Assembly (NCBI RefSeq): GCF_036320965.1
Contig: NC_092231.1
Coordinates: 31,601,680-31,665,679, forward strand
Reading direction: 5' to 3'
DNA: 64,000 bases
Source: Panulirus ornatus
Taxonomy: Eukaryota; Arthropoda; Malacostraca; Decapoda; Palinuridae
The position numbers and the translations under genes were made by a program. Shown here piece by piece: positions 19,830 to 30,688 of the stretch; the stretch's first letter is position 1, and each line of letters starts with the position of its first letter. The notes under the pieces are model-generated. The model saw only the letters and a program-made list of their open reading frames with translations. It was not told the origin of the DNA and searched no databases.

Positions 19830-22800
19830 TATACTTTGTCGCTGTCTCCCGCGTTTGCGAGGTAGCGCAAGGAAACAGACGAAAGAAATGGCCCAACCCC
19901 CCCCCCCCATACACATGTATATACATACGTCCACACACGCAAATATACATACCTACACAGCTTTCCATGGTTTACCCCAGACGCTTCACATGCCCTGCTT
20001 CAATCCACTGACAGCACGTCAACCCCGGTATACCACCTCGCTCCAATTCACTCTACTCCTTGCCCTCCTTTCACCCTCCTGCATGTTCAGGCCCCGATCA
20101 CTCAAAATTTTTTTCACTCCATTTTTCCACCTCCAATTTGGTCTCCCACTTCTCCTCGTTCCCCCCACCTCTGACACATATATCCTCTTGGTCAATCTTT
20201 CCTCACTCATTCTCTCAATGTGCCCAAACCATTTCAAAACACCCTCTTCTGCTCTCTCAACCACACTCTTTTTATTTCCACACATCTCTCTTACCCTTAC
20301 ATTACTTACTCGATCAAACCACCTCACACCACATATTGCCATCAAACATCTCATTTCCAGCACATCCACCCTCCTGCGCACAACTCTATCCATAGCCCAC
20401 GCCTCGCAACCATACAACATTGTTGGAACCACTATTCCTTCAAACATACCCATTTTTGCTTTCCGAGATAATGTTCTCGACTTCCAAACATTCTTCAAGG
20501 CTCCCAGAATTTTCGCCCCCTCCCCCACCCTATGATTCACTTCCGCTTCCATGGTTCCATCCGCTGCCAGATCCACTCCCAGATATCTAAAACGCTTTAC
20601 TTCCTCCAGTTTTTCTCCATTCAAATTTACCTCTCAATTGACTTGACCCTCAACCCTACTGTACCTAATAAACTTGCTCTTATTCACATTTACTCTTAAC
20701 TTTCTTCTTTCACACACTTTACCAAACTCAGTCACCAGCTTCTGCAGTTTCTTACATGAATCAGCCAACAGCGCTGTATCATCAGCGAACAACAACTGAC
20801 TCACTTCCCAAGCTCTCTCATCCACAACAGACTTCATACTTGCCCCTCTTTCCAAAACTCTTGCATTTACCTCCCTAACAACCCCATCCATAAACAAATT
20901 AAACAACCATGGAGACATCACACACCCCTGCCGCAAACCTACATTCACTGAGAACCAATCACTTTCCTCTCTTCCTACACGTACACATGCCTTACATCCT
21001 CGATAAAAACTTTTCACTGCTTCTAACAACTTGCCTCCCACACCATATATTCTTAATACCTTCCACAGAGCATCTCTATCAACTCTATCATATGCCTTCT
21101 CCAGATCCATAAATGCTACATACCAATCCATTTGCTTTTCTAGGTATTTCTCACATACATTCTTCAAATCAAATACCTGATCCACACATCCTCTACCACT
21201 TCTGAAACCACACTGCTCTTCCCCAATCTGATGCTCTGTACATGCCTTCACCCTCTCAATCGATACACTCCCATATAATTTACCAGGAATACTCAACAAA
21301 CTTATACCTTTGTAATTTGAGCACTAACTCTTATCCCCTTTGCCTTTGTACAATGGCACTATGCACGCATTCCGCCAATCCTCAGGCACCTCACCATGAG
21401 TCATACATACATTAAATAACCTTACCAACCAGTCAGCAATACAGTCACCCGTTTCTTTTAATAAATTCCACTGCAATTCCATCCAAACCTGCTGCCTTGC
21501 CGCCTTTCATCTTCCGCAAAGCTTTTAGTACCTCTTCTCTGTTTACCAAATCATTTTCCCTAACCCTCTCACTTTGCACACCACCTCGACCAAAACACCC
21601 TATATCTGCCACTCTATTATCAAACACATTCAAAAAACCTTCAAAATACTCACTCCATCTCCTTCTCACATCACCACTACTTGTTATCACCTCCCCATTA
21701 GCGCCCTTCACTGAAGTTCCCATTTGCTCCCTTGTCTTACGCACTGAGTGAAACGAAGCTCAAGGGTAAAGGGGAAGAGTGGTTTGGGAATGTCTTGGGA
21801 GTAAAGTCAGGGGTTAGTGAGAGCACAAGAGCAAGGAAAGGAGTAGCAGTACTCCTGAAACAGGAGTTGTGGGAGCATGTGATAGAATGTAAGAAAGTAA
21901 ATTCTCGATTAGAATGGGTAAAACTGAAAGTAGATGGAGAGAGATGGGTGATTATTGGTGCATATGCACCTGGGCATGAGAAGAAAGATCATGAGAGGCA
22001 AGTGTTTTTGGAGCAGCTGAATGAGTGTGTTAGTGGTTTTGATGCACAAGACCGGGTTATAGTGAGGGGTGATTTGAATGCAAAGGTGAGTAATGTGGCA
22101 GTTGAGGGAATAATTGGTATACATCGGGTGTTCAGTGTTGTAAATGGAAATGGTGAAGAGCTTGTAGATTTATGTGCTGAAAAAGGACTGGTGATTGGGA
22201 ATACCTGGTTTAAAAAGCGAGATATACATAAGTATAGGTATGTAAGTAGGAGAGATGGCCAAAGAGCGTTATTGGATTACGTGTTAATTGACAGGCGCGC
22301 GAAAGAGACTTTTGGATGTTAATGTGCTGAGAGGTGCAACCGGAGGGATGTCTGATCATTATCTTGTGGAGGCTAAGGTGAAGATTTGTATGGGTTTTCA
22401 GAAAAGAAGAGTGAATGTTGGGGTGAAGAGGGTGGTAAGAGTAAGTGAGCTTGGGAAGGAGACTTGTGTGAGGAAGTACCAGGAGAGACTGAGTACAGAA
22501 TGGAAAAAGGTGAGAACAATGGAAGTAAGGGGAGTGGGGGAGGAATGGGATGTATTTAGGGAATCAGTGATGGAGTGTGCAAAAGATGCTTGTGGCATGA
22601 GAAGCGTGGGAGGTGGGTTGATAAGAAAGGGAAGTGAGTGGTGGAATGAAGAAGTAAGATTATTAGTGAAAGAGAAGAGAGAGGCATTTGGACGATTTTT
22701 GCAGGGAAAAAATGCAATTGAGTGGGAGATGTATAAAAGAAAAAGACAGGAGGTCAAGAGAAAGGTGCAAGAGGTGAAAAGAGGGCAAATGAGAGTTGGG

Positions 22801-22851
22801 GTGAGAGAGTATCATTAAATTTTAGGGAGAATAAAAAGATGTTCTGGAAGG

Positions 22852-22855
<4 letters not shown>
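19830..22855 (-). mobile_element. RTE LINE copy F with 5' inversion
   Basis: From 19830 to about 21740 the minus strand holds the short-type 3' UTR, C-terminal domain (20019-20624), RT palm with LLFADDTALLADS and GLRQGCVMSPW (20634-21299) and linker up to VRKTREQMGTS. From about 21738 to 22855 the plus strand holds the endonuclease from ALSETKLKGKG through GDLNAKVSN and SDHYLVEAKV to the linker ..FRENKKMFWKEV. The two segments meet at adjacent positions of the LINE ORF (..KEV | NKVRKT..), missing only about 4 bp. They are joined in inverted orientation with a two-base overlap. (TA)n flanks both outer ends. Small frameshifts are present in each part (one before 21301, one at about 22310). Confidence 0.87.

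Positions 22856-22935
<80 letters not shown>
22856..22935. repeat. (TA)n microsatellite
   Basis: About 80 bp of TA between LINE copies F and G. Confidence 0.97.
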
Positions 22936-22941
<6 letters not shown>

Positions 22942-25900
22942 TCCCCTACTTGTATTTTAACTTTCTAAAAGGGGAAACAGGAGTCACGCGGGGAGTGCTC
23001 ATCCTCCTCGAAGGCTCAGATTGGGGTGTCTAAATGTGTGTGGATGTAACCAAGATGTGAAAAAAGGAGAGATAGGTAGTATGTTTGAGGAAAGGAACCT
23101 GGATGTTTTGGCTCTGAGTGAAACGAAGGTCAAGGGTAAAGGGGAAGAGAGGTTCGGGAGTAAATTCAGGGCTTAGTGAGAGGACAAGAGCAAGGGAAGG
23201 AGTAGCACTACTGAAACAGGAGTTGTGGGAGTATGTGATAGAGTGTAAGAAAGTAAACTCTAGATTGACATGGGTAAAACTGAAAGTTGATGGAGAGAGG
23301 TGGGTGATTATTGGTGCATATGCACCTGGGCATAAGAAGAAAGATCATGAGAGGCAAGTGTTTTGGGAGCAGCCGAGTGAGTGTGTTAGCCCTTTTGATG
23401 CACGAGACCGGGTTATAGTGATGGGTGATTTGAATGCAAAAGTGAGTAATGTAGCAGTTGTGGGAATAATTGGTGTTCATGGGGTGTTCAGTGTTGTAAA
23501 TGGAAATGGTGAAGAGCTTGTAGATTTGCTGAAAAAGGACTAGTGATTGGGAATACCTGATTTAAAAAGAGAGATATACATAAGTATACGTATGTAAGTA
23601 GGAGAGATGGCCAGAGAGCGTTACTGGATTACGTGTTAATTGACAGGCGCGCGAAAGAGAGACTTTTGGATGTTAATGTGCTGAGAGGTGCAACTGGAGG
23701 GATGTCTGATCATTATCTTGTGGAGGCGAAGGTGAAGATTTGTAGAGGCTTTCAGAAAAGAAAAGAGAATGTTGGGGTGAAGAGGGTGGTGAGAGTAAGT
23801 GAGCTTGGGAAGGAGACTTGTGTGAGGAAGTACCAGGAGAGACTGAGTACAGAATGGAAAAAGGTGAGAACAATGGAAGTAAGGGGAGTGGGGGAGGAAT
23901 GGGATGTATTTAGGGAAGCAGTGATGATTTGCGCAAAAGATGTTTGTGTCATGAGAAGCGTGGGAGGTGGGCAGATTTGAATGGGTAGTGAGTGGTGGGA
24001 TAAAGAATTAAGATTATTGGTTAAAGAGAGAAGCATTTGGACGATTTTTTCAGGAAAGGAGTGTGAATGACTTGGAGATGTACAGAAGAAAGAGGCAGGA
24101 GGTCAAGCGAAAGGTGCAAGAGTTGAAAAAGAGGGCAAATGAGAGTTGGGGTGAGAGAATATCAATAAATTTAGGGAGAATAAAAAGATGTTTTGAAAGG
24201 AATTAAACTACGTGCGTAAGACAAGAGAACAAATGGGAACATCTGTGAAGGGGGCAAATGGGGAGGTAATAACAAGTCGTGGTGATGTGAGGAGATGAAG
24301 TGAGTATTTTCAAGGTTTGTTCAATGTGTTAGATGATACAGCGGGTGTTTTGGTCTAGGTGGTGTTCGTAGTGAGAGGGTCATGGAGAGTGGTTTGGTAA
24401 ACAGAGAAGTAGTGAAAGCTTTGTGGAAGATGGATGCCGAGAAGGCGGCGGTTTTGGATGGTATTGCAGTGGAATTTATTAAAAAAGTGGGTAACTGTGT
24501 TGTTGACTTGTTGGTAAGTATATTCAGTTATGTATGGATCATGGTGCAGTGCCTGAGGATTGCCGGAATGCATGCATAGTGCCATTGTACAAAAGCCAAG
24601 GGTTATAAAGGTGAGTGTTTATATTACAGTGGCAAAAATATGTTGGGTATTCCAGGGAAATTATATGGGAGACTATTGATTGAGAGGGTAAAGGCATGTA
24701 CAGAGCATCAGACTTGGGAAGAGCAGTGTCGTTTCAGAAGTGGTAGAGGATGTAAGGATCAGGTGTTTGCTTTGAATAATGTTTGTGAGAAATACTTAGA
24801 AAAACATGGATTTTTATGTATCATTTATGGATCTGGAGAGGGCATTATGATGGTGTTGATAGAGATGCTTTGTGGAAGGTTTTAAGAGCATATGGTGTAG
24901 GAAGTAAGTTGCTAGAAGCAGTGAAAAGTTTTTACCAAGGATATAAAGCATTTGTACGAGTAGGAAGAGAGGGAAGTGATTGGTTCCCAGTGAATGTTGG
25001 TTTGCTGCAGGAGTGTGTGATGTCCCCATGGCTGTTTAATTTGTTTATGGATGGGGTGGTTATGGAGGTGAATGCAAGGGTTTTGAAGAGAGGGGCAAGT
25101 ATGCAATCTGTTGTGGATGAGAGGGCCTGGAAAGTGAGTCAGTTGATGTTCGCTGATGATACAGCTCTGGTGGCTGATTCGGATGAGAAACTGCAGAGGT
25201 TGGTGACTGAGTTTGGTAAAGTGTGTGAAAGGAGAAAGTTAGAAGTAAATGTGAATAAGAGCAAGGTTATTAGGCTCAGTAGGGATGAGGGACAAGTTAA
25301 TGGGAGGTAAGTTTGAATGTAGAAAAATTGGAATAAGTGAAGTGTTTTTGGTATCTGAGAATGGACTTAGCAGCGGATGGAACCATGGAAGCGGAGGTGA
25401 GCCACAGGGTGGGGAACGGGTCAAAGGTTCTGGGAGCCATGAAGAGAGTGTGGAAGGCGAGAACATTATCTCGGAAAGCAAAAATGGATATGTTTGAAGG
25501 AATAGTGGTTCCAAGAATGTTATATGGTTGCGAGGTGTGGGCTATAGATAGGGTTGTACAGAGGAGGGTGGTTGTTGGAAATGAAATGTTTGAGAACATG
25601 TGGTGTGAGGTGGTTTGATCAAGTAAGTAATGAAAGGGTAAGAGAGATGTGTGGTAATAAAAAGATGTGGTTGAGAGAGCAGAAGAGGATGTGTTGAAAT
25701 GGTTTGGGCACATGGAGAGAATGAGTAAGGAAAGATTGACAAAGAGGATATATGTGTCAGAGGTGGAGGGAACGAGAAGTGGGAGACCAAATTGGAGGTG
25801 GAAGGATGGAGTGAAAAAGATTTTAAGCGATCGAGGCCTGAACATACGGGAGGGAGAAAGGCGTGCAAGGAATACAGTAGATTGTAACGATATGGTATAT

Positions 25901-26309
25901 CGGGTTCGGCGTACTGCCAATGGACTGAATCAGGGCAGATCAAACGTTTGGGGTAAACCATGGAAAGTTTTGTGGGGCCTGGATGTGGAAAGGGAGCTGT
26001 GGCTTCGGTGCATTACACAAGACAGCTAGAGGCTGAGTGTGAACGAATGTAGCTTTTTCTTTTTTTTTTTTTTGTCTTTTCTTGGCGCTACCTTCCCGAT
26101 GGGAGGAGGAGGTGGGGGTGATAGCGATGCTATATCCTGCTGGACGGGGTAGCGACAGGAATGGATGAAGGCAAGCAAGTATGAATGTGTACATTTTTAT
26201 ATATGTATATGTCTGTGTATGTATATGTATGTATGTCTGCGTTTATGGGCGTTTATGTATATATGTGTGTCTTCCTATGAGTCCATGGGGAAAATGAAAC
26301 ACGATAAGT

Positions 26310-26350
26310 TCCCAAGTGCACTTTCGTGTAATAATCACATCATCAGGGGA
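26310..26350 (-). ncRNA. Hammerhead-like motif, left arm of palindromic PLE
   Basis: Reverse complement order: TCCC, CTGATGA (26340-26346), GTG/CAC helix II, GAAA (26322-26325), AGTGCACT, GGGA (26310-26313). Core unchanged relative to the coding PLE copies. Confidence 0.6.
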
Positions 26351-26496
26351 GATACAAGAGAGAAATATAACAGTCAACTGATATACATCGAAGAGACGAA
26401 GCTAGGACGCCATTTGGTAAACATGTTTACCAAATTGCGTTCTAGCTTCGTCACTTCGATGTATATTAGTTGACTGTTATATTTCTGTCTTGTATC

Positions 26497-26537
26497 TCCC
26501 CTGATGATGTGATTATTACACGAAAGTGCACTTGGGA
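26497..26537 (+). ncRNA. Hammerhead-like motif, right arm of palindromic PLE
   Basis: TCCC 26497-26500, CTGATGA 26501-26507, GAAA 26522-26525, AGTGCACT 26525-26532, GGGA 26534-26537. Core unchanged. Its opposite-strand partner lies in the left arm, so either transcript direction would contain one motif plus its antisense. Confidence 0.6.
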
Positions 26538-26707
26538 ACGTATCGTGTTTCATTTTCCCCGTGGACTCAGGAATATCTTGATCACGCGCAAAATTGTGAT
26601 CCTTTCCAATATGTGTGTATGCGAGTGGTTGGGCCATTCTTCATGTGTTTCCTGGCGCTACCTCGCTGACGCGGGAAACAGCGATTAAGTACGATAAAAT
26701 CATAATG

Positions 26708-26709
26708 TG

Positions 26710-26798
<89 letters not shown>
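26708..26798. repeat. (TA)n microsatellite
   Basis: TA tract with early ATG interruptions, tail of LINE copy G and left border of a SINE-like element. Confidence 0.95.
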
Positions 26799-27200
<402 letters not shown>

Positions 27201-27298
27201 TTTTCATATGTATATATATGTATGTGTGTGTGTGTGTATATGTGCGTATGTATGTGTATGTGTGTGTATGTGTATATGTATATATATATATGTATATT

Positions 27299-30200
27299 AT
27301 CCCTGGGGATAGGGGTGAAAGAATACTTCCCACGTATTCCTCGCGTGTCGTAGAAAGCGACTAGAGGGGACGGGAGCGGGGGGCCAGAAATCCTCCCCTC
27401 CTTGTATTAACTTTCTAAAATGGGAAACAGAAGAAGGAGTCACGCGGGGAGTGCTCATCCTCCTCGAAGGCTCAGAGTGGGGTGCCTAAATGTGTGTGGA
27501 TGTAACCAAGATGTGAAAAAAGGAGAGATAGGTAGTATGTTTGAGGAAAGGAACCTGGATGTTTTGGCTCTGAGTGAAACGAAGCTCAAGGGTAAAGGGG
27601 AAGAGTGGTTTGGGAATGTCTGGGGAGTAAAGTCAGGGGTTAGTGAGAGGACAAGAGCAAGGGAAGGAGTAGCAATACTCCTGAAACAGGAGTTGTGGGA
27701 GTATGTGATAGAGTGTAAGAAAGTAAATTCTCGATTAATATGGGTAAAACTGAAAGTTGATGGAGAGAGGTGGGTGATTATTGGTGCATATGCACCTGGG
27801 CATGAGGAGAAAGATCAAGAGAGGCAAGTGTTTTGGGAGCAGCTGAATGAGTGTGTTAGTGGTTTTGATGCACGAGACCGGGTTATAGTGATGGGTGATT
27901 TGAATGCAAAGGTGAGTAATGTGGCAGTTGAGGGAATAATTGGTATACATGGGGTGTTCAGTGTTGTAAATGGAAATGGTGAAGAGCTTGTAGATTTATG
28001 TGCTGAAAAAGGACTGATGATTGGGAATACCTGGTTTAAAAAGCGAGATATACATAAGTATACTTATGTAAGTAGGAGAGATGGCCAGAGAGCGTTATTG
28101 GATTACGTGTTAATTGACAGGCGTGCGAAAGAGAGACTTTTGGATGTTAATGTGCTGAGAGGTGCAACTGGAGGGATGTCTGATCATTATCTTGTGGAGG
28201 CTAAGGTGAAGATTTGTATGGGTTTTCAGAAAAGAAGAGTGAATGTTGGGGTGAAGAGGGTGGTGAGAGTAAGTGAGCTTGAGAAGGAGACCTGTGTGAG
28301 GAAGTACCAGGAGAGACTGAGTACAGAATGGAAAAAGGTGAGAACAATGGAAGCAAGGGGAGTGGGGGAGGAATGGGATGTATTTAGGGAATCAGTGATG
28401 GATTGCGCAAAAGATGCTTGTGGCATGAGAAGAGTGGGAGGTGGGTTGATTAGAAAGGGTAGTGAGTGGTGGGATGAAGAAGTAAGAGTATTAGTGAAAG
28501 AGAAGAGAGAGGCATTTGGACGATTTTTGCAGGGAAAAAATGCAATTGAGTGGGAGATGTATAAAAGAAAGAGACAGGAGGTCAAGAGAAAGGTGCAAGA
28601 GGTGAAAAAAAGGGCAAATGAGAGTTGGGGTGAGAGAGTATCATTAAATTTTAGGGAGAATAAAAAGATGTTCTGGAAGGAGGTAAATAAAGTGCGTAAG
28701 ACAAGGGAGCAAATGGGGACTTCAGTGAAGGGCGCAAATGGGGAGGTGATAACAAGTAGTGGTGATGTGAGAAGGAGATGGAGTGAGTATTTTGAAGGTC
28801 TGTTGAATGTGTTTGATGATAGAGTGGCAGATATAGGGTGTTTTGGTCGAGGTGGTGTGCAAAGTGAGAGGGTTATGGAAAATGATTTGGTAAACAGAGA
28901 AGAGGTAGTGAAAGCTTTGCGGCAGATGAAAGCCGGCAAGGCAGCAGGTTTGGATGGTATTGCAGTGGAATTTATTAAAAAAGGGGGTGACTGTATTGTT
29001 GACTGGTTGGTAAGGTTATTTAATGTATGTATGACTCATGGTGAGGTGCCTGAGGATTGGCGGAATGCGTGCATAGTGCCATTGTACAAAGGCAAAGGGG
29101 ATAAGAGTGAGTGCTCAAATTACAAAGGTATAAGTTTGTTGAGTATTCCTGGTAAATTATATGGGAGGGTATTGATTGAGAGGGTGAAGGCATGTACAGA
29201 GCATCAGATTGGGGAAGAGCAGTGTGGTTTCAGAAGTGGTAGAGGATGTGTGGATCAGGTGTTTGCTTTGAAGAATGTATGTGAGAAATACTTAGAAAAG
29301 CAAATGGATTTGTATGTAGCATTTATGGATCTGGAGAAGGCATATGATAGAGTTGATAGAGATGCTCTGTGGAAGGTATTAAGAATATATGGTGTGGGAG
29401 GAAAGTTGTTAGAAGCAGTGAAAAGTTTTTATCGAGGATGTAAGGCATGTGTGCGTGTAGGAAGAGAGGAAAGTGATTGGTTCTCAGTGAATGTAGGTTT
29501 GTGGCAGGGGTGTGTGATGTCTCCATGGTTGTTAAATTTGTTTATGGATGGGGTTGTTAAGGAGGTAAATGCAAGAGTTTTGGAAAGAGGGGCAAGTATG
29601 AAGTCTGTCGGGGATGAGAGAGCTTGGGAAGTGAGTCAGTTGTTGTTCGCTGATGATACAGCGCTGGTGGCTGATTCATGTGAGAAACTGCAGAAGCTGG
29701 TGACTGAGTTTGGTAAAGTGTGTGGAAGAAGAAAGTTAAGAGTAAATGTGAATAAGAGCAAGGTTATTAGGTACAGTAGGGTTGAGGGTCAAGTCAATTG
29801 GGAGGTGAGTTTGAATGGAGAAAAACTGGAGGAAGTGAAGTGTTTAAGATATCTGGGAGTGGATTTGGCAGCGGATGGAACCATGGAAGCGGAAGTGGAT
29901 CATAGGGTGGGGGAGGGGGCGAAAATTCTGGGGGCCTTGAAGAATGTGTGGAAGTCGAGAACATTATCTCGGAAAGCAAAAATGGGTATGTTTGAAGGAA
30001 TAGTGGTTCCAACAATGTTGTATGGTTGCGAGGCGTGGGCTATGGATAGAGTTGTGCGCAGGAGGATGGATGTGCTGGAAATGAGATGTTTGAGGACAAT
30101 GTGTGGTGTGAGGTGGTTTGATCGAGTGAGTAACGTAAGGGTAAGAGAGATGTGTGGAAATAAAAAGAGCGTGGTTGAGAGAGCAGAAGAGGGTGTTTTG

Positions 30201-30621
30201 AAGTGGTTTTGGGCACATGGAGAGAATGAGTGGAGGAAAGATTGACCAAGAGGATATATGTGTCGGAGGTGGAGGGAACGAGGAGAAGAGGGAGACCAAA
30301 TTGGAGGTGGAAAGATGGAGTGAAAAAGATTTTGTGTGATCGGGGCCTGAACATGCAGGAGGGTGAAAGGAGGGCAAGGAATAGAGTGAATTGGAGCGAT
30401 GTGGTATACCGGGGTTGACGTGCTGTCAGTGGATTGAATCAAGGCATGTGAAGCGTCTGGGGTAAACCATGGAAAGCTGTGTAGGTATGTACATTTGCGT
30501 GTGTGGACGTATGTATATACATGTGTATGGGGGGGGGGGGGTTTGGGCCATTTCTTTCGTCTGTTTCCTTGCGTTACCATCGCAAACGCGGGAGACAGCG
30601 ACAAAGTATAATAAAAAAAAA

Positions 30622-30630
<9 letters not shown>
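27299..30630 (+). mobile_element. Full-length RTE-type LINE, short-3'UTR subfamily (copy H)
   Basis: About 3.33 kb. The 5' end ATCCCTGGGGATAGGGG is the head shared with the SINE-like elements. It has a 5' UTR of about 120 bp, one ORF with endonuclease and RT, a short 3' UTR and a terminus GCGACAAAGTATAATAAAA followed by (TA)n. Length, single EN-RT ORF and a simple-repeat tail fit the RTE clade. It is the best-preserved copy and the reference for the other pieces. No clear target duplication can be recognised, because simple repeats lie on both sides. Confidence 0.9.
27420..30245 (+). CDS. RTE LINE polyprotein: endonuclease plus reverse transcriptase, nearly intact
   Basis: The 941-codon frame starts at the ATG of ATGGGAAACAGAAG. 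An APE-type endonuclease occupies about residues 15-260, with N in CLNVCG, E53 in LSETK, D160/N162 in GDLNAK and the S254-D255-H256 triad end. A basic linker follows (about 265-440). RT occupies about 475-800, with AGLDGI, FRSGRGCVDQVF, motif A FMDLEKAYD (D637), motif B GLWQGCVMSP and FADD (D745, D746). A C-terminal domain follows from about 810. The LINE nicks target DNA and reverse-transcribes its own RNA there. Two single-base insertions (a fourth T near 30209 and an extra G near 30232) end the frame at WRKD. The remaining 62 codons stay open to 30418 in another frame, ending VVYRG as in copy B. W695 replaces the Arg of motif B seen in copy F, a CGG to TGG change. Probably inactive but young. 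Confidence 0.9.
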   Translation: MGNRRRSHAGSAHPPRRLRVGCLNVCGCNQDVKKGEIGSMFEERNLDVLALSETKLKGKGEEWFGNVWGVKSGVSERTRAREGVAILLKQELWEYVIECKKVNSRLIWVKLKVDGERWVIIGAYAPGHEEKDQERQVFWEQLNECVSGFDARDRVIVMGDLNAKVSNVAVEGIIGIHGVFSVVNGNGEELVDLCAEKGLMIGNTWFKKRDIHKYTYVSRRDGQRALLDYVLIDRRAKERLLDVNVLRGATGGMSDHYLVEAKVKICMGFQKRRVNVGVKRVVRVSELEKETCVRKYQERLSTEWKKVRTMEARGVGEEWDVFRESVMDCAKDACGMRRVGGGLIRKGSEWWDEEVRVLVKEKREAFGRFLQGKNAIEWEMYKRKRQEVKRKVQEVKKRANESWGERVSLNFRENKKMFWKEVNKVRKTREQMGTSVKGANGEVITSSGDVRRRWSEYFEGLLNVFDDRVADIGCFGRGGVQSERVMENDLVNREEVVKALRQMKAGKAAGLDGIAVEFIKKGGDCIVDWLVRLFNVCMTHGEVPEDWRNACIVPLYKGKGDKSECSNYKGISLLSIPGKLYGRVLIERVKACTEHQIGEEQCGFRSGRGCVDQVFALKNVCEKYLEKQMDLYVAFMDLEKAYDRVDRDALWKVLRIYGVGGKLLEAVKSFYRGCKACVRVGREESDWFSVNVGLWQGCVMSPWLLNLFMDGVVKEVNARVLERGASMKSVGDERAWEVSQLLFADDTALVADSCEKLQKLVTEFGKVCGRRKLRVNVNKSKVIRYSRVEGQVNWEVSLNGEKLEEVKCLRYLGVDLAADGTMEAEVDHRVGEGAKILGALKNVWKSRTLSRKAKMGMFEGIVVPTMLYGCEAWAMDRVVRRRMDVLEMRCLRTMCGVRWFDRVSNVRVREMCGNKKSVVERAEEGVLKWFWAHGENEWRKD

Positions 30631-30687
<57 letters not shown>
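30627..30687. repeat. (TA)n microsatellite
   Basis: TA tract between LINE copy H and the LTR-like element. Confidence 0.95.

Positions 30688-30688
<1 letters not shown>

Larger units (their letters stand above)
26271..26608. mobile_element. Palindromic (fold-back) PLE with 10-bp target duplication
   Basis: Two PLE 3' regions, minus then plus, are joined with no spacer at the perfect palindrome AAACATGTTT (26419-26428). The arms of about 150 bp each match with roughly ten substitutions, and only the right arm keeps the extra terminus CTTGATCACGCGCAAAATTG..TTTCCA. No RT or endonuclease remains. The sequence ATATGTGTGT occurs immediately left (26261-26270) and right (26609-26618), a likely target duplication within LINE copy G. 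The RNA or single strand would form a near-complete hairpin. Confidence 0.8.
22936..26705 (+). pseudogene. Near-full RTE LINE, long-3'UTR subfamily, decayed (copy G)
   Basis: The 5' UTR end (ACTTTCTAAAAGGGGAAACAGG, 22960-22983) is followed by endonuclease (23044-23720; GDLNAKVSN, SDHYLVEAK), linker (23720-24300), RT (24355-25300; KAAVLDGI, FRSGRGC, LMFADDTALVADS at 25141-25184), C-terminal domain (25337-25910) and long 3' UTR. Frameshifts occur throughout, and RT motif A is damaged (LWIWRGHYDG at about 24830). The 3' UTR is split by a palindromic PLE at 26271-26608 and resumes at 26619 to end GCTACCTCGCTGACGCGGG..AGCGATTAAGTACGATAAAA. The start is in (TA)n. Confidence 0.88.
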
